Below are positions 11,126-19,749 of a DNA stretch of 64,000 nt, in pieces (positions within the stretch are counted from its first letter, which is position 1; every line of letters starts with the position of its first letter). The DNA is taken from contig JAUQYB010000045.1 of the NCBI GenBank assembly GCA_030837825.1, positions 26,731-90,730 on the forward strand, written 5' to 3'. The notes under the pieces were generated by a model. That model did no database searches. It was not told where the DNA came from and worked only from the letters and a program-made list of their open reading frames with translations. Position numbers and translations under genes: made by a program. The DNA comes from Albidovulum sp. GTDB taxonomy: Bacteria > Pseudomonadota > Alphaproteobacteria > Rhodobacterales > Rhodobacteraceae.

Positions 11126-11961
11126 CCGAGGTGATCCGCGGCACCGGGCCGCTTCAGGAAAAGGTCGCGGCCTGGAAGCGCGCGGGCGCGCTCGTCGGCG
11201 TGGTGCCGACGATGGGGGCGCTGCACGACGGGCACCTCAGCCTCGCCCGCGCGGCAAGGCGGCAGTCGGACCGGGTGATCGTGACAATCTTCGTCAACCC
11301 GATGCAGTTCGGCAACCCCGAGGATCTCGCGAAATACCCGCGGGACGAGGCGCGCGACCTCGCGCTGCTGGAGGCCGAGGGGGTCGATGTCCTTTTCGCG
11401 CCGGGGCCGGAAGAGGTCTACCCCGAGGGATTCGCCACCCGGGTGACGGTCTTTGGCGTGTCGGAGCCGCTGGAAGGGGCATTCCGGCCCGGCCATTTCG
11501 AAGGCGTGGCGACGGTGGTGACGAAGCTTCTCGGCATGACCCAGGCCGGGCGCGCGTTCTTCGGCGAGAAGGACTGGCAGCAGTTGCAGGTGGTGCGGCG
11601 GCTGGTGGCCGACCTCAACATTCCGACCCGGATCATCGGCTGCCCGACGATCCGCGACCCGGACGGGCTGGCGATGTCGTCGCGCAATGCGCGGCTTTCC
11701 GCGCCGGAGCTGGCAGTGGCGCCGGCGCTGCACCGGGCGATGGCGGCCGCCGCGGCGGCGGTCCGGTCGGGCGCACCGGTCGCGGAGGCGCTGGCAGAGG
11801 CGCGGCGGGCCGTTCTTGCGGCGGGGTTCGCGGAGGTGGAATACCTGGAGCTGCGCGGGGCCGAAGGGCTCGAGCCGCTGGTCACGCTCGACCGGCCGGC
11901 GCGGATCCTGGCCGCGGCGGTGCTGGGCGCGGTCCGGCTGATCGACAACATCGCGGTCTGA
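11122..11961 (+). CDS. panC: Pantoate--beta-alanine ligase
   Basis: Makes pantothenate from pantoate and beta-alanine with ATP, via pantoyl adenylate. 279 residues, normal length. Signatures: [11 protein letters not shown] with the HxGH-type nucleotide-binding motif (about residues 30-40), [18 protein letters not shown] and the KMSKS-like segment [16 protein letters not shown]. It follows panB with a 4-nt overlap. A GC-rich double hairpin (11963-12016) lies immediately after the stop and probably ends transcription from both sides, since the next gene is convergent. Confidence 0.96.
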   Translation: MTEVIRGTGPLQEKVAAWKRAGALVGVVPTMGALHDGHLSLARAARRQSDRVIVTIFVNPMQFGNPEDLAKYPRDEARDLALLEAEGVDVLFAPGPEEVYPEGFATRVTVFGVSEPLEGAFRPGHFEGVATVVTKLLGMTQAGRAFFGEKDWQQLQVVRRLVADLNIPTRIIGCPTIRDPDGLAMSSRNARLSAPELAVAPALHRAMAAAAAAVRSGAPVAEALAEARRAVLAAGFAEVEYLELRGAEGLEPLVTLDRPARILAAAVLGAVRLIDNIAV

Positions 11962-11962
11962 A

Positions 11963-12016
11963 GGCCCCGGGGGCGCTGCCCCCGGACCCCCGGGGTATTG
12001 CGGCAACGAAGAAGCC
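11963..12016. terminator. GC-rich hairpin repeat (copy 1), bidirectional terminator
   Basis: 54-nt element filling the whole gap between convergent panC and the M20 deacylase gene. It contains alternative hairpins built from complementary C- and G-runs, for example CCGGGGGC...GCCCCCGG at 11968-11986 around a 3-nt loop. Its reverse complement is nearly identical to 36121-36174, so this is a dispersed repeat used here as a terminator. Confidence 0.75.
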
Positions 12017-13303
12017 TCAGGGCGCGAGCAGTCCGGCCAGCACCAGCGCCATCACCTTCGCACTGTCCATCATGTCGGTGATCCCGACCCATTCGTCGGG
12101 CTGGTGCGCGAGGTCGAGCACGCCCGGCCCGTAGGCGATGCAGTTCCTCAGCCGGCCGATCCGGTCGATGTGCTTCTGGTCGTAGGTGCCGGGCGAGACG
12201 ACATAGGCCGGCGGACGGCCGAGCACCATCTCGATCGCGGCGGCGGTGGAGCGGACGACGGGCGCGTCCTTCGCCGTCATCACCGGCTGCACCTCGAAGA
12301 GGTCGCGGACCTCGCCGTCGAAGCCGGAGCGGCGGGCCTTTACCCGGTCGAGGAGCGCGGCGATCTCGGCCTTCACCCCGGCGAGATCCTCCTCGATCAG
12401 GAAGCGGCGGTCGATGGTGATGCGGCAGCGGTCGGGGACGCAGGGCGCAGGCAGGCCGGTGTAGTCCGCGGCCTGTTCCGCCGCGCCGCCGTGGATCGCG
12501 TTGATGTTGAGGGTGGATTGGCGCGCGCCCTCGGGGATCACCGGCATGGCGGTGCGCCGGGTGGCGAGGAGGGGAAAGAGCGTCGCCTCCATCTCGGCCA
12601 GGACCGCGCCCATGTGGCGCACGGCGCAGTCGCCGAGGAAGGGCATCGAGCCATGCGCGATGCGGCCCTTCGTCTCGATCTCGGCCCACCAGACGCCGCG
12701 GTGGCCAAGGCAGATGCGGTCCTTGTGCAAAGGTTCGGGGATGATCACGTGCTGGACCCGGTCGGGCGAGAACCAGCCGCGTTCGGCAAGATAGGCGACC
12801 CCGCCGAAGCCGCCTGATTCCTCGTCCGCGGTGGCGCTGATCTCGATCGCGCCGCGATGGCCGGGGCAGACGGCGACGAAGGCTTCGGCGGCGATGATGC
12901 TGGCGGCGAGCCCGCCCTTCATGTCGCAGGCGCCGCGGCCGTAGATGCGGTCGCCCTCGAGCTCGGCGCCGAAGGGGTCGCGGGTCCAGCCGTGGCCGAC
13001 CTCGACCACGTCGTGGTGGGAGTTGAAATGGACGCAGTCGCCGGGGCCCTCGCCCTCGTGGCGGGCAACGAGGTTCCAGCGCGGATGCGCCGCCGAGTCG
13101 CCCGGCGCGCCCTCGGCGCGGACAAGATCGAGGCTGAAGCCGCCACGGCCGAGCCGGTCGGCAAGATATTCGCAGATCTCGAGGTAGTTCAGCCCCGGCG
13201 GGTTCAACGTGGGGATGCGGATCAGATCCTGCGCCAACGCCACCAGGTCGTCGCGGCGGGCGTCGATCTCGGCGGCGAGGCGGTCTGTCAGGGACAGGGT
13301 CAT
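12017..13303 (-). CDS. M20-family amidohydrolase (acetylornithine deacetylase/DapE-like)
   Basis: Cytoplasmic zinc-dependent deacylase or desuccinylase of 428 residues. M20 metal ligands are visible: the H in HFNSHHDVVEVG, the D in YGRGACDMKGG and the EE in SATADEESGGFGG; the C-terminal third carries the remaining His. It is in the ArgE/DapE/CPG2 group, but genuine biosynthetic ArgE or DapE is about 375-390 residues, so a catabolic N-acyl amino acid or peptide substrate is equally likely. It stands alone, convergent with panC. Confidence 0.85.
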   Translation of the reverse strand: MTLSLTDRLAAEIDARRDDLVALAQDLIRIPTLNPPGLNYLEICEYLADRLGRGGFSLDLVRAEGAPGDSAAHPRWNLVARHEGEGPGDCVHFNSHHDVVEVGHGWTRDPFGAELEGDRIYGRGACDMKGGLAASIIAAEAFVAVCPGHRGAIEISATADEESGGFGGVAYLAERGWFSPDRVQHVIIPEPLHKDRICLGHRGVWWAEIETKGRIAHGSMPFLGDCAVRHMGAVLAEMEATLFPLLATRRTAMPVIPEGARQSTLNINAIHGGAAEQAADYTGLPAPCVPDRCRITIDRRFLIEEDLAGVKAEIAALLDRVKARRSGFDGEVRDLFEVQPVMTAKDAPVVRSTAAAIEMVLGRPPAYVVSPGTYDQKHIDRIGRLRNCIAYGPGVLDLAHQPDEWVGITDMMDSAKVMALVLAGLLAP

Positions 13304-13440
13304 GGGCCGAGGCTAGAGGCGCCCGGCATCTCCCGCAATGGCGAAACCGCCCGGCCTGCGATTGGCGCTCTGGTCGCTGCCGCCGCCGGGCGCTATCGTC
13401 AGGGCACGCCGCCCCCCGCCGGCGCCCGGAAGGAGTACCG

Positions 13441-13719
13441 ATGATCGCCTTTCTCCGCCTTGCCGTGTTCGGCGCCATCGGCCTTGCGGTCGTCTATCTG
13501 GCGCTGTGGATCTACGCCCGCTCGGTCCGGCGCGAGGAGTTGGAGAAGGAATGGGCGGCAGACCATCCCGACGGGGGTGACCCCGACGCGCGCGCAGCCT
13601 ATATCGAGTCGGGCGTCAGCGACTACGGGCGGGGGCTGAGGCGCAGGCTGATCCTGTTCGTCTTCCTCCTGCCTGCGGCAGCCGTCGCGGCGGTTCTCTA
13701 TCTGACCAATTATCAGTGA
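13441..13719 (+). CDS. Small two-helix membrane protein, unknown
   Basis: 92 residues. An N-terminal membrane helix (about 4-23), a charged cytosolic or periplasmic middle (EELEKEWAADHPDGG), and a second helix near the C-terminus (about 66-86) are evident. Strong ribosome-binding site GAAGGAG precedes ATG at 13441. It is followed 7 nt later by the DUF1523 gene, so the two probably form an operon. I do not recognise the family with certainty; such proteins are annotated as hypothetical in Rhodobacterales. Confidence 0.78.
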   Translation: MIAFLRLAVFGAIGLAVVYLALWIYARSVRREELEKEWAADHPDGGDPDARAAYIESGVSDYGRGLRRRLILFVFLLPAAAVAAVLYLTNYQ

Positions 13720-13726
13720 GGCGGAC

Positions 13727-14401
13727 ATGCGTTACGTGAAATGGACGGTGCTGGCGATCCTCGCCGCGATCGTGATCGGCTTTCTGCACTATACGCTGCC
13801 GCAGCACGACGTGGTGCGGATCGTCGGCACCTATCAGGAGCGGCAGGATCTGAGTGACTGGACGCGGATCTTCTGGGCGACGCCCGACGATCAGGCGACC
13901 GGGCTCATCAACCGCGACGTCCAGTTCATCCAGGCGGTGAAGGCGAACGGCAAGGAGATCGTCTACCGCAACGAGGACACCGGCTGGTCCTGGCCACCGT
14001 ATTTCAAGTTCGACACCGCCGACCTTCTGGCGCGTGCCCAGGACCTCGTCTCCACCTCGGACAATCCGAAATGGGCGGTGGTCACCCATTACGGCTGGCG
14101 CAACCGCTATTTCTCCGCCTTCCCCAACGCGATCGCGATCAAGCCGGTGGCGGCGCCGGACGTGCGGATCATCCCCTGGTTCAACCTGGTGTTTTTCGCC
14201 TTCCTCGCGGTCGTCCTTTTCATGATCCGGCGGATGTGGCTCCAGTTCCGCGAACGCGCCCTCGACCCGGCGCTGGAGGACATGGGCGAGGCCTGGGACG
14301 GTGTCGAGGACCGCGCCGGGCAGGCGGCGGACGAGGCGCGCGGCGCCTGGGGCCGGTTCAGGGCCTGGCTGACGACCGGGAAGGACAAGCCCCGGGCCTG
14401 A
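13727..14401 (+). CDS. DUF1523 family membrane protein
   Basis: 224 residues. There is one N-terminal membrane anchor (about 4-24), a soluble domain, and a second helix (about 147-166, NLVFFAFLAVVLFMIRR) followed by a charged tail that may form a coiled helix (residues 180-215). The sequence pattern HDVVRIVGTYQER and DVQFIQAVKANGKE is typical of DUF1523, a family found mostly in Rhodobacterales. Function is unknown. It is the second gene after the 92-residue membrane protein. Confidence 0.85.
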   Translation: MRYVKWTVLAILAAIVIGFLHYTLPQHDVVRIVGTYQERQDLSDWTRIFWATPDDQATGLINRDVQFIQAVKANGKEIVYRNEDTGWSWPPYFKFDTADLLARAQDLVSTSDNPKWAVVTHYGWRNRYFSAFPNAIAIKPVAAPDVRIIPWFNLVFFAFLAVVLFMIRRMWLQFRERALDPALEDMGEAWDGVEDRAGQAADEARGAWGRFRAWLTTGKDKPRA

Positions 14402-14450
14402 GGCGCGCCCGTGGCGGGGGCGACGCCAGTCAGCGGCCCTCGCGCTCCTC

Positions 14451-15341
14451 TCACACCGCGAGGGAGAGCCCGCCGTGGCGGCTGATCTCCGCCTCGACCT
14501 CTGCGATCAGGCTGTCGAGAGCGGGGTTCCTGGCCTTGCGCGCGCGGCGCACGACATAGGCAAGGGCGGGTGGCTCGGGCAGGCGGCCGCGGAGGATCTC
14601 CATCTCCGGGCGCTGGTGGCGGTCGCTCAGAAGCGCCACGCCGAGGCCCGCGTTGACCGCGGCGACGATGCCCGCGGCGCTGGCGCATTCGAACACGGTC
14701 TCCAGAAGCGCGCCGCCGTCCTGGCCGATGTCGAGCGCCCAGCGGCGGTAGAAGCAGTCGTCGTCGAACGAGAGGAACGGGATCGGCCCGCGCGGCGCAA
14801 GCGGCAGGCCGGGTGATTTCACCCAGTGCAATCCCTCGCGGAACAGCACCAGATCGGCCGGGCGCACCTCGTGGGCGAAGACCTGCACGATGGCGGCATC
14901 AAGCTCGCCCCGCTCCAGCATCGCACGCAGCACGAGGCTCATCCGGACCCTGGTGCGGACGGCGACCTGCGGGTGCAGGCGGCGGAACCGGCCGAGGATG
15001 CGGGAAAGGTCCGAACAGGTGGTGTCCTCGGTCAGTCCCAGAAGGATGCGCCCTGCAAGATCGGTCCTGGTGAGGCTCAGCAGCGCCTCGTCGTGCAGGC
15101 CGACGATCCGGTCGGCATAGCCGAGGAGGTCTTCGCCCGCCGCGGTGAACATCGGCGCGCCGGGCCTGCGGCTGAGCAGGTCGCTGTCGAGGCTGGTCTC
15201 CAGCCGCTTGACCTTGTGGCTGACGGCCGATTGCGTCAGGCCCAGCGCCTCGGCCGCGCGGGTGATCCCGCCATGCTGGCGGATCGCGCGAAGCACCCTC
15301 AGGGCGTCGATGTCGAGACGGCGTGTCATCAGGTCGGGCAT
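14451..15341 (-). CDS. LysR-family transcriptional regulator
   Basis: DNA-binding regulator of 296 residues. An N-terminal winged helix-turn-helix (LRVLRAIRQHGGITRAAEAL then TQSAVSHKVKRLE, residues 10-45) is followed by the LysR effector-binding domain. I placed the start at ATG 15341; ATG 15329 and an upstream ATG at 15389 are alternatives. It is divergent from the EamA exporter gene 167 nt away, a classic arrangement in which the LysR protein controls the transporter. Confidence 0.9.
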   Translation of the reverse strand: MPDLMTRRLDIDALRVLRAIRQHGGITRAAEALGLTQSAVSHKVKRLETSLDSDLLSRRPGAPMFTAAGEDLLGYADRIVGLHDEALLSLTRTDLAGRILLGLTEDTTCSDLSRILGRFRRLHPQVAVRTRVRMSLVLRAMLERGELDAAIVQVFAHEVRPADLVLFREGLHWVKSPGLPLAPRGPIPFLSFDDDCFYRRWALDIGQDGGALLETVFECASAAGIVAAVNAGLGVALLSDRHQRPEMEILRGRLPEPPALAYVVRRARKARNPALDSLIAEVEAEISRHGGLSLAV

Positions 15342-15508
15342 GGCGGGTTCCGCTGCGGATCGCCGCAAGGATGCACCAATCGGCTCCATCTCGCAATCAG
15401 GCAGCTACACGGCGGCTGCATCTTCATGACGCCATCTGGATTTGTCATGTGCTCCTGTGCGTGTGACCGGCTATGCCGGGCCGGCAGTTCCCGTCGCGCG
15501 AGCCCGTC

Positions 15509-16408
15509 ATGACCGACTTCCCGCTGTCTTCCGCCGCGCCGAACCGGCACCCGTTCCTCTGGCCGGTCATGGCCACCCTGCTGGTGATCGGCTGGAGTTC
15601 CGGCTTCGTCGGCATCCGCTTCGCCAACGAGGAGGCGAGCGTCTTCCTGCTGCTGTTCTGGCGCACGCTCCTGTCGGGGCTGATCCTTCTGCCCTTCGCG
15701 CTGACGTTCGGGCCAAGGCTCCGGCTGCGGGCGGTGCTGCCGCAGATCGGCTTCGGGGTGATGGCGGTGTTCCTTTACCTCGGCGGCTTCGCGCTGGCGA
15801 TCGAACAGCGGGTGCCGACGGGGCTTGTCGCGCTGATCTCCGACCTCCTGCCGCTGGCCATCGCCGCGCTGTCGCAGCCGGTTCTCGGCGAACGGTTGAG
15901 CGGGCGGCAGTGGCTGGGCACCGCGATCGCGGTGACGGGCGTGCTGGTCGTGTCGTTCGACAGCCTCGGCTTCGGGCCGGCCCCGCTCTGGGCCTACGGG
16001 CTGACGGTGGGCTCGATGCTGGTCTTTGCGCTGGCCTCGGTGCTCCACAAGGGGCGCAAGGGTCTGCACATGCCGGTGCATCAGGGCCTCTGCATCCACA
16101 CCCTGACCGGCTCGGCCCTTTTCGGAGCCTGCTCGCTGCTTGCGGGGGACGGGCTGACGCCGCCGATGACGCGCGATTTCGCGCTCGGCATGGCCTGGCT
16201 GGTGCTGATCGCGACCTTCGCGACCTATTCGCTCTACTACACGGCGTTGCGGATGTTCCCCGCAGCCAAGGTCAGCGCGGCGATCTACCTCAGCCCGCCG
16301 GTGACGATGCTCTGGGCCTGGGCGCTCTTCGCCGAGCCTCTGACACCGGCGATGTTCGCGGGCCTTGCCGTGACGCTGGCAGGGGTCTGGCTGACATCGC
16401 GCCCGTGA
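15509..16408 (+). CDS. EamA/DMT-superfamily transporter
   Basis: Inner-membrane drug/metabolite-type permease of 299 residues with two EamA repeats and about ten hydrophobic helices. The typical motifs are WSSGFVGIRFAN after the first helix and TGVLVVSFDS mid-protein. Many homologues export amino acids or metabolites such as threonine, cysteine or purine-related compounds. The ATG at 15509 gives a normal N-terminus; an upstream in-frame ATG at 15473 would add 12 residues. The divergent LysR regulator is its likely controller. Confidence 0.88.
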   Translation: MTDFPLSSAAPNRHPFLWPVMATLLVIGWSSGFVGIRFANEEASVFLLLFWRTLLSGLILLPFALTFGPRLRLRAVLPQIGFGVMAVFLYLGGFALAIEQRVPTGLVALISDLLPLAIAALSQPVLGERLSGRQWLGTAIAVTGVLVVSFDSLGFGPAPLWAYGLTVGSMLVFALASVLHKGRKGLHMPVHQGLCIHTLTGSALFGACSLLAGDGLTPPMTRDFALGMAWLVLIATFATYSLYYTALRMFPAAKVSAAIYLSPPVTMLWAWALFAEPLTPAMFAGLAVTLAGVWLTSRP

Positions 16409-16413
16409 AATTG

Positions 16414-16479
16414 GGGTGACGGGCGGAGGGTGACGGGCGGAGGGTGACGGGGCGGGGGTGACGGGGCGGGGGTGACGGG
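16414..16479. repeat. 14-bp tandem repeat, 4.7 copies
   Basis: Units GGGTGACGGGCGGA, the same again, then GGGTGACGGGGCGG twice and a partial GGGTGACGGG. It lies between the convergent EamA and deaminase genes, ending 2 nt from the deaminase stop. Because the period is not a multiple of three, the TGA in each unit puts stop codons in all three plus-strand frames. Confidence 0.9.
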
Positions 16480-16481
16480 CC

Positions 16482-17756
16482 TCAGGGCATCCGATGCCGC
16501 CGCCGCACGCTTTCCGGCCGGCCGGAGAGCGCGAGCCGCGCGTCGTTGCGGTCGCGGCGAGCGATCACCTTGCCCTTCGACACCACCGCCAGCCGTTCGG
16601 CGCGGAGCCTGAGCGCCTCGGTCGGGCTGCCGGCGTCGAGGATCACCAGCGAGGCCACGGAGCCCTTTTCCAGCCCGTAGCCCTCAAGCCCCATGATCCG
16701 CGCGTTGTCTTCCGTCACCATGCGGAAACAGCGCGCCATTTCCTCGGGATGGGTCATCTGGGCGACGTGGAGGCCCATGAAGGCCACGTCGAGCATGTCG
16801 GCGGTGCCGAGCGAATACCAGGGGTCCATGACGCAGTCCTGGCCCCAGCCGACGGTGATGCCCTGGGCCTGCATCTCCTTCACCCGGGTCAGGCCGCGGC
16901 GTTTGGGGAAGGTGTCGTGTCGACCCTGAAGCGTGATGTTGATCAGCGGATTGGGGATCGCCGCCATGCCGCTTTCGGCGATCAGCGGCAGGAGCTTGGA
17001 GACATAGTAGTTGTCCATCGAATGCATCGAGGTCAGGTGGCTCCCCGCCGCCCGGCCGCCAAGCCCGTGGCGCGTGACCTCCGCCGCCAGCGTCTCGACA
17101 TGGCGGCTCATCGGGTCGTCGCTTTCGTCGCAGTGGATGTCGACCCTCAGCCCGCGGTCGGCGGCGATGCGGCAGAGGTCGCGGAGCGACTCGGCGCCCT
17201 CGGCCATCGTGCGCTCGAAATGCGGGATGCCGCCGACGACGTCGAGCCCCATGTCGAGCGCGCGGATCAGGTTCTCGCGCCCCGTTCTCGCGCGGTAGAG
17301 CCCGTCCTGCGGGAAGGCCACGAGTTGCAGGTCGATGTAGCCGGCCACCTGCCGCTTCACCTCCAGCATCGCCTCGACGGTGCGCAGGTGGTCGGGCGTG
17401 GTGTCGACATGGCTGCGGATGGCGAGAAGCCCCATCGAGGCCGCCCAGTCGCAATAGCTCAGCGCGCGGGCGACCATCTCCTCGACCGTGGCGATCTCGC
17501 GCAGCTCGCCCCAGAGCGCGATGCCTTCCAGCAGCGTGCCGGAGGCGTTCACCCGCGGCAGGCCGTAGCTGAGCGTCGCGTCGAGGTGGAAATGCGGATC
17601 GACGAAGGGCGGCGAGACGAGGTCGCCCGTGGCGTCGATCACCTCGCGCGCTTCGCCCTCCACCCGGCCGGTGGCGACGATGCGGTCGCCCCGGATGGCG
17701 ATGTCGCAGACGCGGCCGTCGGGCAGGGTGCCGCCCCTGACGAGAAGGTCGAACAT
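16482..17756 (-). CDS. CodA-like cytosine/isoguanine deaminase-family amidohydrolase
   Basis: Cytoplasmic metal-dependent deaminase of 424 residues, aligning with E. coli CodA along its length: VDPHFHLDAT (metal His55, His57), VAFPQDG (base-binding Gln150), IHCDESDDP (His208, Glu211), GSHLTSMHS (His240), NPLINITLQGR, DTFPKRRGLTRVKEM and GQDCVMDPWY (metal Asp307, Trp313). CodA has GHDD at the last motif; here the residues flanking the metal Asp are Gln and Cys, so the substrate may differ from cytosine. ATG 17756 overlaps the permease stop as TGATG, as at other junctions in the operon. It is the last gene of a BMP-type importer operon, which suggests a salvaged nucleobase. Confidence 0.88.
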   Translation of the reverse strand: MFDLLVRGGTLPDGRVCDIAIRGDRIVATGRVEGEAREVIDATGDLVSPPFVDPHFHLDATLSYGLPRVNASGTLLEGIALWGELREIATVEEMVARALSYCDWAASMGLLAIRSHVDTTPDHLRTVEAMLEVKRQVAGYIDLQLVAFPQDGLYRARTGRENLIRALDMGLDVVGGIPHFERTMAEGAESLRDLCRIAADRGLRVDIHCDESDDPMSRHVETLAAEVTRHGLGGRAAGSHLTSMHSMDNYYVSKLLPLIAESGMAAIPNPLINITLQGRHDTFPKRRGLTRVKEMQAQGITVGWGQDCVMDPWYSLGTADMLDVAFMGLHVAQMTHPEEMARCFRMVTEDNARIMGLEGYGLEKGSVASLVILDAGSPTEALRLRAERLAVVSKGKVIARRDRNDARLALSGRPESVRRRHRMP

Positions 17757-18700
17757 CACCGTTCCCCCTTGTTGAACGGGACCATCAGCGCCGCCGGAAC
17801 CTCGGCGCGGCGCGACATCAGGACGAGCGCGAGGATCGACAGCACATAGGGCACCATCAGGAACACCTGATAGGGCACATAGGCCCCGACCGGTGTCTGC
17901 TGGAGCCGCACCTGGAGCGCGTCGAAGGCGGCGAAGAGAAGCGCGCCGAGCGCCGCCTTGCCCGGCCGCCAGGCGCCGAAGACGACGAGCGCGATGCAGA
18001 TCCAGCCGCGCCCGTTCACCATCTCGAAGAAGAAGGACGAAAACGCCGACATGGTCAGGAACGCGCCCCCGACCGCCATCAGGCCGGAGCCGGCGATCAC
18101 CGCGCCCATGCGGATCGCGGTGACCGACAGGCCCTGCGCCTCGACCGAGGCCGGGTTTTCCCCCGCGGCGCGGAGGGCGAGGCCCAGGGGCGTGCGGTAG
18201 AGCACGACCGAGACCACCGCGACGAGGACGAAGGCGAGGTAGGTGAGCGGGGTCTGGGCGAAGAAGGCGGGCCCGACCAGCGGGATCTGCGACAGGCCGG
18301 GGATCTCGACCGACTGGAACGGCACGATCTTCGGCGGCGAGGTGACCTCGGGCAGCGACAGGCGATAGGCGAAGGCCGCGGTCGCGGTGGCAAGGAGCGT
18401 GATGCCGAGCCCGACGACATGCTGGCTGAGCCCGAACGGCACGGTCAGCGTGGCGTGAAGAAGCCCGAAGAGCATCCCCGCCAGCATGGCGACGAGAACC
18501 CCGGTCCAGAGCCCGAAGCCGAGGTAGACCGTCATCCAGCCGGTGAAGGCGCCGATCACCATGATCCCCTCGATCCCGAGGTTCAGAACTCCCGCGCGTT
18601 CGCAGATGAGTTCCCCGAGCGTGGCGAAGATCAGCGGCGAGGCGATGCGGACGGCGGCGGCCCAGAAGCTCGCGGTCATGAGGATGTCGAACATCTCCAT
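17756..18700 (-). CDS. BMP-type (nucleoside) ABC transporter permease 2
   Basis: Inner-membrane permease of 314 residues from the BPD_transp_2 superfamily, with around eight to ten helices. LICERAGVLNLGIEGIMVIG near residue 30 is the family fingerprint of nucleoside/BMP importers. ATG at 18700 overlaps the preceding stop (TGATG); a GTG at 18709 is an alternative. It pairs with the permease encoded upstream and the double ATPase. Confidence 0.92.
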   Translation of the reverse strand: MEMFDILMTASFWAAAVRIASPLIFATLGELICERAGVLNLGIEGIMVIGAFTGWMTVYLGFGLWTGVLVAMLAGMLFGLLHATLTVPFGLSQHVVGLGITLLATATAAFAYRLSLPEVTSPPKIVPFQSVEIPGLSQIPLVGPAFFAQTPLTYLAFVLVAVVSVVLYRTPLGLALRAAGENPASVEAQGLSVTAIRMGAVIAGSGLMAVGGAFLTMSAFSSFFFEMVNGRGWICIALVVFGAWRPGKAALGALLFAAFDALQVRLQQTPVGAYVPYQVFLMVPYVLSILALVLMSRRAEVPAALMVPFNKGER

Positions 18701-19749
18701 CAGCGCCACCTGACCCGCGTGCGCGTCAGCCGGATCGCCAGCACCATCGCCAGAAGCGCCGTGGCGGTCAGGATGTCGGCGATGTAGGTCGGCACGCCGG
18801 CCGCCCGGCTCATGCTGTCGGCGCCGACGAAGACGCCGGCGACGAAGACCGCCGAGACGACGACGCCGAGCGGATTCAGCAGCGCCAGCATGGCGACGAT
18901 GATCCCGGTGTAGCCGAAGCCGGGCGAGAGATCCAAGGTCAGGTTGCCCTTGAGCCCCGCAACCTCGGAAAAGCCCGCGAGCGCGGCAAGGCCCCCGGAG
19001 AGAAGCGCGGTCTTGACCATCACCCGGCCGACCGGAATGCCGGCAAAGCGCGCCGCCTCGGCATTCAGCCCGACGGCGCGGATTTCGTAGCCGAGCGTGG
19101 TGCGGGTCTGGACCACCCAGACGGCGACGGCCGAGAGAAGCCCGAGTGCGAAGCCCCAGTGGAGCCTCAACCCCTCGACGATGCGCGGCAGCCGCGCGGC
19201 CTTTTCCAGCGCCGGCGACTTCGGCCAGCCCATGCCCATCGGGTCCTTCAGCGGCCCTTCGAGAAGCCAGGAGACGAACAGGAGCATGATGAAGTTGAAC
19301 AGAAGCGTGGTGACGACCTCGTCGACGCCGAGCCGGGTCTTGAGCAGAACCGGGCCGAGGAGGACGAGCGCGCCGGCCAGTGCGGCGGCAAGGGCGATCA
19401 CCGGGATCAGAAGCGCCGAGGGCAGGGGAAGGGCGCCGGTGCCGAGGAGCACGGTGACGACGGCGCCGGCGTAGAGCTGCGCCTCGGCGCCGATGTTCCA
19501 GAGCCGGGCGCGGAACGCCACCGCCACGGCAAGGCCGGTGAAGATCAGGGGCGTGGCGCGGTTCAGCGTCTCGAGAAGGGCGAATTTCGATCCCGCCGCG
19601 CCCTTGACGATCAGCCCGAGCGTGGCAAACGGGTCGGCGCCGGCCACCAGCGCCAGCACCGAGGCGACCACGACGGTGAAGCCCAGCGCCGCCGCGGGCA
19701 GCCCGAAGGTGCGGGCGGAGGACGGGTTGGCGATCGGCTCAAGCCGCAT
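18700..19749 (-). CDS. BMP-type (nucleoside) ABC transporter permease 1
   Basis: Inner-membrane permease of 349 residues. Features of the nucleoside-type permease are ATPLIFTGLAVAVAFRARLW NIGAEAQ split across a helix end (about residues 66-90), DEVVTTLLFNF, and a C-terminal set of helices. It overlaps the ATPase gene by 11 nt and continues into the second permease by TGATG. The heterodimer with permease 2 would form the channel. Confidence 0.92.
   Translation of the reverse strand: MRLEPIANPSSARTFGLPAAALGFTVVVASVLALVAGADPFATLGLIVKGAAGSKFALLETLNRATPLIFTGLAVAVAFRARLWNIGAEAQLYAGAVVTVLLGTGALPLPSALLIPVIALAAALAGALVLLGPVLLKTRLGVDEVVTTLLFNFIMLLFVSWLLEGPLKDPMGMGWPKSPALEKAARLPRIVEGLRLHWGFALGLLSAVAVWVVQTRTTLGYEIRAVGLNAEAARFAGIPVGRVMVKTALLSGGLAALAGFSEVAGLKGNLTLDLSPGFGYTGIIVAMLALLNPLGVVVSAVFVAGVFVGADSMSRAAGVPTYIADILTATALLAMVLAIRLTRTRVRWR

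Noticed and set aside
12017..13303. M20 gene as the missing allantoate amidohydrolase
   Set aside because: It reads as an ArgE/DapE-type deacylase, lies 21 kb away and is not in the urate locus. I see no AllC-specific features.
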